A program made the position numbers and the translations under genes. A stretch of DNA of 64,000 bases from Pseudomonadota bacterium (lineage in GTDB: Bacteria > Pseudomonadota > Alphaproteobacteria > Rhizobiales > Xanthobacteraceae), in contig JAEWHP010000030.1 in the NCBI GenBank assembly GCA_023387735.1, forward strand, positions 1 to 64,000. The letters are read 5' to 3'. Below the pieces are notes generated by a model. The model ran no database searches and had not been told where the DNA came from. It saw only the letters and a list, made by a program, of their open reading frames with translations. Of the stretch, positions 17,023 to 25,834 are shown one piece after another. The number at the start of each line of letters is the position of its first letter. The first letter of the stretch is position 1.

Positions 17023-17168
17023 GCATACGCCCCGCTACTTCCTCTTTCCGGGGCAGCAACCAGCGGCCGGTCTTGCTGCCGAACAAATCTTGTCTCCAAC
17101 ACCATCGTCGAGCCAACTCCCGGCGTGCCCGCGAACCATGCGGGAACGCCGGGAGTCGTGCCGCGCCG

Positions 17169-18230
17169 CTATTCCCAGATGACGTGAAGATGGTTCACCG
17201 GTTCGGGCGTGCCCGAATGGCCGTGATCGGCAGCGATCGTGGCCGCCTCGCCGGCCCCGATCGTGGCCGGGACGTCGTTGATCGCCATGGCGGCAGTCTG
17301 TGGCAGGGTGTGGACGTCGCTGTTGCTGGTCTGCGATCCCTGCGGATTCGACTGAAGTAGCGCAGCCAGGCTGGCCAGATCGATATCGCCGGTCACGATA
17401 TCGGTGATGTCGACACTGTCGCCCTGTGCCGTACCAGGGGGGGCGCCCCCCTCGTTGAGCTGGGCGAGCTCAAGCTGGATCTGCTGCACGATCTCTTCGG
17501 CGTCGTCGACGGTCAACCCGCTGAACACTTCAGGGTTCGCGGCTATCAGCGCTTCCATCTCCGCGATCGCCGCATCGAGGTCCTCGGTGGCCTGCGCCGT
17601 ATCAGTGGCATCGCCGGTCTCTGCGGTCTCTGCAGGCGTGGTGGTTTCCGTCGGCGTTTCTGCGGGATCGGCAGGCTTCACCTCTGGTTCGACCGGCTCG
17701 GTTGGCCCGTTCTGCGGCGCCGGATTCGCCAGCGCCGGATCGGTGTTGACGGCATTGATGATGCTGAGCTGGCTGGCGCGGAGCGCCTGCTCCATGCCGG
17801 GCACGCTGGTGCCGCTTGCCGCGGCGTTTGCCGACGAGATGGCGGCGTTGATATCAGACAGGATCGCCTGAACGTGACCGAGCGTCGCGCCGGAATATTG
17901 CCCCGCACTGACCTCGGCGAGCAGACCGTTCTTCAGGGCGACGAGATCGTTGGTCTGGGACGCGGCGCTGCCAAATGCTGGCTGGCTTGCTTCGACACCG
18001 TTCTGCCCGAGTCCGATCACAGGCGAGCGCATTGCATCGTTTAAGATCGTGCCGGGATCGAGCAGGCTGGGAGCGGTCGAGGAACCGCGCGCGTGATTGG
18101 TCGGCTGCGTTTCGTCGAAGACCGTGATGGCTGGCGGCGATACCGGAGCGATCGACGAATTCGTGGCCTCATCCGCCGGCGCGTCGCGATCGGCTTCTCG
18201 AACATATTCTCTGTCAGCGGAGCCCGCCAT
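17169..18230 (-). CDS. Acidic protein, probable type I secretion substrate
   Basis: A 353-aa, very acidic, cysteine-free protein with no N-terminal signal peptide. I recognise no domain. The middle (about 160-210) is a Pro-Glu-Thr-Ala-rich low-complexity stretch, followed by a helical DLDAAIAEMEALIAANPEV region and a C-terminus ending in NHLHVIWE, a hydrophobic/acidic end like those of ABC-exported proteins. There are no glycine-rich RTX nonapeptides. It is transcribed divergently from the type I exporter genes 476 bases away, which is the main reason for calling it the substrate. An AGGGGAT ribosome binding site precedes the ATG at 18230. Confidence 0.5.
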   Translation of the reverse strand: MAGSADREYVREADRDAPADEATNSSIAPVSPPAITVFDETQPTNHARGSSTAPSLLDPGTILNDAMRSPVIGLGQNGVEASQPAFGSAASQTNDLVALKNGLLAEVSAGQYSGATLGHVQAILSDINAAISSANAAASGTSVPGMEQALRASQLSIINAVNTDPALANPAPQNGPTEPVEPEVKPADPAETPTETTTPAETAETGDATDTAQATEDLDAAIAEMEALIAANPEVFSGLTVDDAEEIVQQIQLELAQLNEGGAPPGTAQGDSVDITDIVTGDIDLASLAALLQSNPQGSQTSNSDVHTLPQTAAMAINDVPATIGAGEAATIAADHGHSGTPEPVNHLHVIWE

Positions 18231-18706
18231 ATTTCATCCCCTGCTATTCGCCCAAGTTCATGATGCGTAGGCACAATCGTCCGCCAGGGAGCAGGATGTT
18301 GCGCTTGCTCAAGGATCGTTTAGCTTCGTGGCGTCAATCGGCCCACACAGCGACGATTGGGTGCGCAAGCAAGGTCATAGACGGACGAATCCGTGACGCC
18401 AGCACATGCTCTGGAACTGGCAACGACGCGGTATCGAGCAAGAAAACTCAAGCCATTGACGTCGCTTGAGCCGGAACTGCGGCGAACGCCTCGTCGTGCC
18501 CGAATGTCATCCGGCGACGCCTGATAGGCATTCGTGCATGAAAGAGCGCGTTGCAACCGTTCTACCCAAGCGTGAGTTCGAATGATCTGCTTTCGTCGCA
18601 TTCTTGCCGAATCCTTCGTCGCATTCTCGCCGAAAAATGGTCTGCATCACCCTTCAAGGAGACTTGCAAGAAGACTTTGGCGTCGAGCGAGTGGAAGGGC
18701 TGTTCA
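18231..18706. other. Divergent promoter region of the type I secretion locus
   Basis: 476 bases between the putative substrate gene and the exporter gene, with no supported gene. The frame of the exporter stays open from 18551, but the extra 52 residues do not resemble the family. Both transcripts should start here; no clear promoter consensus is visible. Confidence 0.4.
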
Positions 18707-20527
18707 ATGAGTATCGCTCAGGGACGGGCGCAGGCTGCGTCTTCCCGCGTCATTTCCGGACTGTTCTCCTCATTGGCTGCTGATGATCCCGTTACGCTTG
18801 CGTTGCGCGACAGTGCGCGGCGCATGATTGGCGTTGCGGTGTTCAGCGGCGTGATCAACATCCTGATGCTGTCCGGCTCGATCTACATGCTGCAGGTCTA
18901 CGACCGCGTGATTCCGAGCCGCAACCTCGCGACGCTGCTCGGGCTGTCGTTGATGGTGCTGGTCGCCTATGTCGTGCAGGGATATTTCGATGCGATGCGG
19001 GCGCGGATGCTGTCGCGGATCGCCACGCTGTTCGACGGCGCGCTGCAGGGGTCGATTCATTCGGCGCTTGCCACCCTGCCGCTGCGCGGGGTGAAGGCGG
19101 TGCTGATGCAGCAGCCGCTGCGCGATCTCGATCAGGTGCGCACCTTCATGTCGGGCATGGGGCCGACGGCGTTCCTCGACATGCCCTGGATTCCGCTGTT
19201 CCTGATCGGGCTGTTTCTGTTCCACCCTTTGATCGGCTTCGTGGCGCTGCTCGGCACCGCGGCGATCATCGCCATGACGATGCTGACCGAACGGATCTCG
19301 CGCGGTGCTGCCAAGTCGGCGATGGACTTGAACGCGCAGCGGCAGGTGCTGGCCGACGCCACGCAGCGCAATGCGGAAATCGTTCGGGCGCTCGGCATGA
19401 CCGATCGGCTGGGGGCCCGCTGGGCGCAGGCCAACGAGCGCTACCTGCAGGAGAACATCCGCTCGGCCGACATCTACGCCAATCTCGGTGCCGCCGCGAA
19501 GGTGCTGCGCTACATTCTGCAATCGGGAATGCTGGGCATCGGCGCCTATCTGGTCGTGGTCGACAAGGCGTCCGGCGGCATCATGATCGCGTCATCCATC
19601 CTGATGGGGCGCGCGTTGGCGCCGGTCGAAATCGCACTCGGCAGCTGGAAGCAACTGGTCGCCGCGCGGCAGGGTCTTGCGCGTCTGCGCGATATCTGCA
19701 AGGCGACCGCGCCACCTGCGGCGCCGCCGGTGATGCTGCCGCGTCCCTTTCGCGAATTGTCGGTGCAGAATCTCGCGGTGGCTGCGCCCGGCTTCGACAT
19801 GCCGATCGTGTCCGGTGTCTCGTTCTCGCTCAAGGCCGGCGCGGGGCTGGCGCTGCTCGGCGCCAGCGCGTCAGGCAAGACCTCGCTCTCCAAGGCACTG
19901 GTCGGAATCTGGCCGGCGCGTCGCGGCTCGGTGCGGCTCGACGGCGCCGCGCTCGATCAGTGGCGCAACGAGGATCTCGGTCGCCACATCGGCTATCTTC
20001 CGCAGGACGTCGGCCTGTTCGACGGCACCGTAGCCGAGAACATCTGCCGTTTCGACGAGAACGCAACCTCCGACGCCATTCTCAAGGCGGCGCAGATCGC
20101 CGGCGTCCATGACATCATCCTGCGTCTGCCGGAGGGCTACGCGACGCGCCTCGGCGCCGGCGGCATTTCGCTGTCAGCCGGGCAGAAGCAGCGGGTCGGG
20201 CTGGCGCGGGCGGTGTACGGCGATCCGTTCCTGCTCGTGCTCGATGAACCTAACGCCAATCTGGATGCGGACGGCGAGAACGCCCTGACCCGCGCCATCG
20301 GGATCATGCGTCAGAACAAGTCCATCGTCATCGTCATCTCGCACCGTCCGAGCGCGCTCTCCGCGCTCGACATGACGATGGTGCTCTACGATGGCAAGTT
20401 GATCGCGTTCGGCCCGAGCGCGGAAGTGTTTGCACGCGTCAAGGCGGCAAACGGCAAGAAGGAGCCGGCGCCGCCGCAGGCAAAAGCAGAGCCGCGGCCA
20501 GCGCTGGCCGAGAGTGTTCCGTCATGA
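18707..20527 (+). CDS. Type I secretion ABC transporter (PrtD-like)
   Basis: A 606-aa exporter: an N-terminal membrane domain with about six helices (residues 50-320) and a C-terminal ATPase. The Walker A is GASASGKTSL near residue 384, the signature LSAGQKQRVGLARA near 488, Walker B FLLVLDEP near 508. This is the inner-membrane engine of a three-part export channel for unfolded proteins. ATG 18707 is chosen because GGAAGGG lies seven bases upstream and family similarity begins here. Its stop overlaps the start of the membrane fusion gene by four bases. The outer-membrane TolC-like partner is not in the window. Confidence 0.9.
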   Translation: MSIAQGRAQAASSRVISGLFSSLAADDPVTLALRDSARRMIGVAVFSGVINILMLSGSIYMLQVYDRVIPSRNLATLLGLSLMVLVAYVVQGYFDAMRARMLSRIATLFDGALQGSIHSALATLPLRGVKAVLMQQPLRDLDQVRTFMSGMGPTAFLDMPWIPLFLIGLFLFHPLIGFVALLGTAAIIAMTMLTERISRGAAKSAMDLNAQRQVLADATQRNAEIVRALGMTDRLGARWAQANERYLQENIRSADIYANLGAAAKVLRYILQSGMLGIGAYLVVVDKASGGIMIASSILMGRALAPVEIALGSWKQLVAARQGLARLRDICKATAPPAAPPVMLPRPFRELSVQNLAVAAPGFDMPIVSGVSFSLKAGAGLALLGASASGKTSLSKALVGIWPARRGSVRLDGAALDQWRNEDLGRHIGYLPQDVGLFDGTVAENICRFDENATSDAILKAAQIAGVHDIILRLPEGYATRLGAGGISLSAGQKQRVGLARAVYGDPFLLVLDEPNANLDADGENALTRAIGIMRQNKSIVIVISHRPSALSALDMTMVLYDGKLIAFGPSAEVFARVKAANGKKEPAPPQAKAEPRPALAESVPS

Positions 20528-22587
20528 AGATGATCGACCCGACGTATGCCGACGAACGATCTGCGCGGCTTCGTATCAACGAGCCGGATGGCGACGCTTC
20601 CGGGCCGCAGGGCGAGGCGCTGATCCTCGAACTGCAGCGGCTGCGCCAGGCTTTCGACCAGGAGAACCGGCCCGAACCGGACCGGTCGCAGCCGCGACGC
20701 GCACCGCCTGACAGCCAGCGTGCGCAGGGTCGGCGTCCCCCGCGCCAACAGGCGCGGCCGAAACGCTCCAAAAAGAAAGGCAAGATGGGGCGGGTGCTCG
20801 ACGCCTGGCTCGGGCCGTTGGGTTTCCAGAGCAATGCCCCTGATGGCGATGCACCGGCGCCGCGCGGCAGCCAGGCCGTGCGCGAACCGGAGTTCATCAG
20901 CCCGCAGCGCGCGCGGGGGCCGATCATCGCGCCCGACGATCCGTCGTTGATCAACATCCCAAGGCCTGCAGCCACAAGGCCTTCAACGAGACCTTCAACC
21001 GGAACCACACCCAGGCCCTCGCCGGGCCCGGCAGCGAAGCCCGGGTTCAGGCCCACGGAAAAACACGCATCGCGGCCGGCGCTGGAGATCGAACCCACGC
21101 TGGAGATGCGGGATCCGCTCCGGATCGAGGCACCGCGCCTCGCGCCATCGATTCCGGCCAGCGCCGTCGTGTCCGGACGCGCCCAGGGGCGTATGGTCGA
21201 CATCGCCCGCCAGGGCGTCAACAAGAGCGTTGCGTTTCTCGTCAATCGCGACGGCTCGCCCGATGCTGCCGGTGCGCCTGGCGACAGCATCGTGCAGCGG
21301 GCGGGGCGTGCCTATGAGCACGAGTTGCGCACCGGGCTTCGGGCGCTCCTGATCGTCGGCGGGCTCGCGTTCGGCTTGATGGTGCTGCTGCCGCTCTCGG
21401 GCGCCGTGGTCGTGCCGGGCAACCTGGTGGTCCAGTCCAACGTCAAGGCCATCCAGCATCCGACCGGCGGGGTGGTGTCGCAGATTCCGGTCCGCAACGG
21501 CATGCGCGTCACTGCGGGCGATCTGCTGCTTCGGCTCGACTCGACGCAGGCGCAGGCCAACCAGCAGGTGGTGAGCAAGCAACTCGACGAAGTGCGCGCG
21601 AAGATCTCGCGGCTTTCTGCCGAGCGCGACGGTTTGCCCCGGCCGGCGATACCGGCCGAAATGTCGGCGCGCCTGGAAGACGCCAACGTCAAGAACCTGC
21701 TGGCATCGGAGGCTTCGCTGTTCCGGGCGCGGGTGACTGCACGCGAGAGCCAGAAGGAACTGCTGCAGAGCAAGGTCTCTCAGCTCAACCAGGAGATCGA
21801 GGGCCTCGAATCCCAGGTTGCCGCCAAGGCCAAGCAGCTCGAGCTGATTACGGGTGAACTGACCGGCGTGCAGGAACTGTTCGACAAGCGCCTCGTGCCG
21901 CTGGCACGGCTCACGACCCTTCAGCGCGAGAGCGCCAGAATCGAAGGCGAGCGCGGCCAGCTGATTTCCACGATTGCCGAGACCAAGGCCAAGATCGGCG
22001 AAGCGCAGCTTCAGATCGTGCGACTCGATCAGGATGTGCGGACGGAGGTCGTCAAGGAACTCGGCGAGGCGCAGGGCAAGGAAGCCGAATTGACCGAACG
22101 CGGCGTCGCCGCGCGCGACGTGCTCGACCGCATCGAGATGCGTGCGCCGACGTCGGGCGTGATCCATCAGCTCGCCGCCCACACCATCGGGGGCGTGATT
22201 CGCGCCGGCGATACCATCATGGAGGTGGTGCCTGACTCCGATGACCTGCAGATCGAGGCACGGCTGCAGCCGAACGATATCGATCAGGTGCGCAAGGGTC
22301 AGCAGGCCTACGTCCGCTTCTCGGCCTTCAACCAGCGGGTGACGCCGCAGTTGATCGGCGAAGTGTCGTATGTCTCGCCCGACACCACCCGCGATACGCA
22401 GACCAACATGTCCTATTTCACGGTCCGGATCATGCTGCCGGAGGAGGAACGCCGCCGGCTGGCCGGATTGCAGCTCAGTTCCGGCATGCCGGCCGAAGTG
22501 TTCATGCAGACCGGCAGCCGGACCATGCTCAGTTACCTGTTCAAGCCCATCATGGACCAGTTCGAACGCGCGTTCGTCGAGCGGTAG
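20524..22587 (+). CDS. HlyD-family membrane fusion protein with long N-terminal extension
   Basis: A 687-aa periplasmic adaptor. The single membrane helix lies near residues 270-292, then a lipoyl-like domain (IQHPTGGVVSQIPVRNG near 315), coiled-coil hairpins (about 340-530) and the closing beta-barrel (MRAPTSGVIHQLAAHTIGGV near 540). Ordinary HlyD/PrtE proteins are about 440 residues with a short cytoplasmic tail. Here some 265 residues precede the helix, rich in Pro, Arg and Ala with a KRSKKKGK patch and a TRPSTRPSTGTTPRPSPGP run, and predicted to be disordered and cytoplasmic. The start overlaps the ABC gene (ATGA). Confidence 0.88.
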   Translation: MKMIDPTYADERSARLRINEPDGDASGPQGEALILELQRLRQAFDQENRPEPDRSQPRRAPPDSQRAQGRRPPRQQARPKRSKKKGKMGRVLDAWLGPLGFQSNAPDGDAPAPRGSQAVREPEFISPQRARGPIIAPDDPSLINIPRPAATRPSTRPSTGTTPRPSPGPAAKPGFRPTEKHASRPALEIEPTLEMRDPLRIEAPRLAPSIPASAVVSGRAQGRMVDIARQGVNKSVAFLVNRDGSPDAAGAPGDSIVQRAGRAYEHELRTGLRALLIVGGLAFGLMVLLPLSGAVVVPGNLVVQSNVKAIQHPTGGVVSQIPVRNGMRVTAGDLLLRLDSTQAQANQQVVSKQLDEVRAKISRLSAERDGLPRPAIPAEMSARLEDANVKNLLASEASLFRARVTARESQKELLQSKVSQLNQEIEGLESQVAAKAKQLELITGELTGVQELFDKRLVPLARLTTLQRESARIEGERGQLISTIAETKAKIGEAQLQIVRLDQDVRTEVVKELGEAQGKEAELTERGVAARDVLDRIEMRAPTSGVIHQLAAHTIGGVIRAGDTIMEVVPDSDDLQIEARLQPNDIDQVRKGQQAYVRFSAFNQRVTPQLIGEVSYVSPDTTRDTQTNMSYFTVRIMLPEEERRRLAGLQLSSGMPAEVFMQTGSRTMLSYLFKPIMDQFERAFVER

Positions 22588-22690
22588 AGGGGGAGGGCAG
22601 CGGCGCTCCAGGGTTCCCGGCAATCTTGCCACTCCTGATGGTATGGCTATATCAGGGCTTTCCACCCGCATGCTTTGCAGTGAGCCCGAT

Positions 22691-24559
22691 ATGACCACGA
22701 CCGCCGCCGCCGAATCCCAGCCGTTTCAGGCCGAAGTTGCCGAACTTCTGAACCTGATGGTGCACTCGGTCTATTCGGAGACCGACATCTTCCTGCGCGA
22801 ACTGATTTCGAATGCGTCGGATGCCTGCGACAAGCTGCGCTATGAGGCGATCGCCGCGCCTGAACTGATCACGGACGGCGAGCCGCCAAAGATCAAGATC
22901 ATCCCCAACAAGCACGCGGACACGCTGGCCGTCGTCGACAGCGGCATCGGCATGGACCGCCAGGAGCTGATCGACAATCTCGGCACCATCGCGCGTTCCG
23001 GCACCAAATCCTTTCTCTCCCGCCTCACCGAGGCCAAGGACGGCGCCGGCCTGATCGGCCAGTTCGGCGTCGGCTTCTATGCGGCCTTCATGGTCGCCGA
23101 CCGCATCATCGTCACTTCGCGGCGCGCCGGCTCCGATCAGGTCTTCGTCTGGTCGTCCTCGGGCGGCAGCGGGTTCGAGATCGCGCCGGCGAGCGGGGAG
23201 GATGCTGCGCGCGTCACGCGCGGCACCGAGATCGTGCTGCATCTGAAAAAGGATGCGGCGAAATATCTCGAGGCCCACGAGATCGAGCGCATCGTCCGCG
23301 CCTGGTCCGACAACATCCAGTTTCCGATCGAACTGGTTCCGGAGGAGGGCGAGCCGCGCCAGATCAATTCGGCCAGCGCGCTGTGGCAGCGGTCGAAGTC
23401 CGATCTCACGCCCGAGGACTACAAGCAGGCCTACCAGTCGATCGCGGGCGCGTTCGACGATCCCGCGATGACGCTGCATTACCGGGCCGAGGGGCGGCAG
23501 TCCTATGCGGTGCTGCTGTTTGCGCCGTCGACAAAACCGTTCGACCTGTTCGACCAGGCGCGCAAGGGCAAGGTCAAGCTCTACGTCCGCCGCGTCTTCA
23601 TCGCCGACGACGCTGACCTTTTGCCGGCCTATCTGCGTTTCATCCGCGGCGTGATCGACAGCGAGGATCTACCGCTGAACATCTCGCGTGAGATGCTGCA
23701 GAACAATCCGCAGCTCGCGCAGATCCGGAAAGCCGTCACCGGCCGCGTGATCTCCGAACTCGAAAGCCTCGGCGACAAGGAGCCGGAGGCGTTCGGAAAA
23801 ATCTGGGACGCGTTTGGACCGGTCATCAAGGAAGGCATCTGGGAGGATTTCGAGCGGCGCGAGAAGCTGCTGGGCCTGTCGCGCTTCACCACGACGAAGG
23901 GCGAGAACCGCACGCTCAAGCAATATGTCGAGGATCTCAAGCCGAACCAGACTGATATCTATTATCTCACCGGTGACAGCGTCGAGCGGCTCAAGTCGAA
24001 TCCAAAACTGGAGTCTGCCACCGCGCGCGGCATCGAGGTGCTGCTGCTGACCGATCCGGTCGATGCGTTCTGGACCTCGGCGCCGCTCGATTTTGGCGGC
24101 AAGCCGCTGAAGTCGCTGAGCCAGGGCGATATCGATTTCGGCCTGATCCCGCTGCTGGACGACAAGGCCGACGACAAGAAGGACGAGGCCGGCCCGGACG
24201 AAGCGATGACGATCGCGGTGATCAAGGATGCGCTCGGCGAGCGCGTCTCCGACGTGCGCGCGTCGCAACGGCTGACCGCGAGCGCGTCATGCCTGGTCGC
24301 GGGCGGCGGCGCGCACGACCGCATGCTCGAACGGCTGCTGGCGATGCAGAACAAGGGCCCGGTCACCAAGCCGATCCTGGAGATCAACATGCGCCATCCG
24401 CTGGTGGCGGCGATTGCCGGCGACAAGGAGGCGGCAAAGGATCTGTCGCTACTGTTGCTGGAACAGGCGCAGATCCTCGATGGCGAACTGCCGGAGGATC
24501 CGGCCGCATTCGCCAGCCGGCTCAACCAGCTGGTGCTGCGCGGTCTCGCCAAGGGATAG
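22691..24559 (+). CDS. htpG: Molecular chaperone HtpG (Hsp90)
   Basis: A 622-aa Hsp90 protein. The ATP-binding motifs are SETDIFLRELISNASDACDK near residue 34, VDSGIGMDRQEL near 83 and QFGVGFYAAFMVAD near 125; the middle domain contains LPLNISREMLQNNP near 330, and the dimerisation domain closes the chain. It folds or stabilises client proteins in the cytoplasm under stress. ATG 22691 fits the family start; an in-frame ATG exists 21 bases upstream. It stands alone, 103 bases after the secretion locus, without a visible heat-shock operator. Confidence 0.95.
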   Translation: MTTTAAAESQPFQAEVAELLNLMVHSVYSETDIFLRELISNASDACDKLRYEAIAAPELITDGEPPKIKIIPNKHADTLAVVDSGIGMDRQELIDNLGTIARSGTKSFLSRLTEAKDGAGLIGQFGVGFYAAFMVADRIIVTSRRAGSDQVFVWSSSGGSGFEIAPASGEDAARVTRGTEIVLHLKKDAAKYLEAHEIERIVRAWSDNIQFPIELVPEEGEPRQINSASALWQRSKSDLTPEDYKQAYQSIAGAFDDPAMTLHYRAEGRQSYAVLLFAPSTKPFDLFDQARKGKVKLYVRRVFIADDADLLPAYLRFIRGVIDSEDLPLNISREMLQNNPQLAQIRKAVTGRVISELESLGDKEPEAFGKIWDAFGPVIKEGIWEDFERREKLLGLSRFTTTKGENRTLKQYVEDLKPNQTDIYYLTGDSVERLKSNPKLESATARGIEVLLLTDPVDAFWTSAPLDFGGKPLKSLSQGDIDFGLIPLLDDKADDKKDEAGPDEAMTIAVIKDALGERVSDVRASQRLTASASCLVAGGGAHDRMLERLLAMQNKGPVTKPILEINMRHPLVAAIAGDKEAAKDLSLLLLEQAQILDGELPEDPAAFASRLNQLVLRGLAKG

Positions 24560-24641
24560 TAAAGGATAAAAATCGTCGTGCTGCGTGAACCGGATTTCAA
24601 GGTCGGCCGTATCTGCTGGAGAACCGGGGTATCGCATCGCC

Positions 24642-25796
24642 ATGACGACGCCTGACGGCACCGATATATTCTACGGCAGGATTCCGGTCTTTCGCGGTTT
24701 CGACCGCCTGATGGACCCGGTGCTGTACACGCCGTTGCCAGATGATTGGAGCGTGGGCGTCGCCGACATCGTCGAATCGACCAAGGCGATCGCCAACCAA
24801 CGCTACAAGGCGGTCAACATGGCCGGCGCGGCCGTGATCGCCGCCGTCACCAATGCGCTGGACGGACGCGAATTTCCGTTCGTGTTCGGCGGCGACGGCG
24901 CAAGCTTTGCGGTGTCGCCCGGCGATCTCGACCGCGCGCGCGAAGCGCTGGCGGCAACCGCGGCGTGGGTTCGCGAAGATCTCGATCTGGCCATGCGGGT
25001 CGCGCTGGTGCCGGTGAGAGAAATCCGTGCGCGCGGTCTCGATGTTCGTGTCGCCCGCTTCGGGCCGTCGGCGAATCTATCCTACGCAATGTTTTCCGGC
25101 GGTGGCCTCGGCTGGGCCGATGCCGCGATGAAGCGCGGCGAGTTCGCCGTCGCTCCTGCGGAGCCGGGCGTGCAGCCGGACCTGTCCGGCCTTTCGTGCC
25201 GTTTTGAGGAAATCCCTGCCACGCGCGGTCTCATTCTGTCGGTGCTGGTAGTGCCGGCCAAGGGCGCCGATCCGCTCGCCTTCCGCAAGGTCATCGAAGA
25301 TATCATTCGGCTGGTCGAGAAGAGCCCGGATGCGGGGCGCCCGGTGCCGTCGGAAGGGCCGCCGCTGCGCTGGCCGCCGGCCGGGCTGGAGTATGAAGCG
25401 CGCGCCGCGCGCGGCGGATCGCTGCTGAAGCGGCGCACCTTCGTGCTTGCCTTTACGCTATGGGCCTATCTGGTACTGCGCCTCGGCATCAAGGTCGGCA
25501 ACTTCGTGCCGAAGAACTATATCCGTCAGGTGGTCGAGAATTCCGACTTCCGCAAATACGACGACGGCCTGCGGATGATCCTCGATTGCACGGAAGAACT
25601 CGAGCGCGCGCTGACGCAGCGTCTTGAAGATGCCGCCTCTAGCCACATTGCGCACTACGGCCTGCACCGGCAGGATGCCGCGATGATGACCTGCTTCGCG
25701 CCCTCGGTGATGCGGAGCGACCATGTCCACTTCATCGACGGCGCCCGCGGCGGCTACGCCTCGGCAGCGACGGCGATGAAGGCGATGGCGGCGTAG
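24642..25796 (+). CDS. DUF3095 protein, cyclase-like N-terminus
   Basis: A 384-aa member of DUF3095. The N-terminal part looks like a class III nucleotide cyclase fold: VGVADIVESTKAIANQ near residue 37 (the DIxxST metal region) and FVFGGDGASFAVSP near 82 (GGDG). A basic hydrophobic segment (RRTFVLAFTLWAYLVLRLGI near 265) could be membrane-associated. The C-terminal part (YDDGLRMILDCTEELE) is family-specific. Whether it makes a cyclic nucleotide is unknown. ATG 24642 is chosen as the first with family similarity; the in-frame upstream start at 24585 would add 19 residues. Confidence 0.75.
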   Translation: MTTPDGTDIFYGRIPVFRGFDRLMDPVLYTPLPDDWSVGVADIVESTKAIANQRYKAVNMAGAAVIAAVTNALDGREFPFVFGGDGASFAVSPGDLDRAREALAATAAWVREDLDLAMRVALVPVREIRARGLDVRVARFGPSANLSYAMFSGGGLGWADAAMKRGEFAVAPAEPGVQPDLSGLSCRFEEIPATRGLILSVLVVPAKGADPLAFRKVIEDIIRLVEKSPDAGRPVPSEGPPLRWPPAGLEYEARAARGGSLLKRRTFVLAFTLWAYLVLRLGIKVGNFVPKNYIRQVVENSDFRKYDDGLRMILDCTEELERALTQRLEDAASSHIAHYGLHRQDAAMMTCFAPSVMRSDHVHFIDGARGGYASAATAMKAMAA

Positions 25797-25834
25797 GGTT
25801 TGGTCGCCGCGGAGCGCGCAGACAGACGCGGCCT

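Noticed and set aside
17169..18230. RTX calcium-binding repeats in the putative secreted protein
   Set aside because: No GGxGxDxUx nonapeptides are present in any part of the protein.
18473..18498. EcfG-like promoter before the type I exporter
   Set aside because: GGAAC is followed after 17 bases by CGTG, not CGTT, and it lies 209 bases from the start; too weak to claim.
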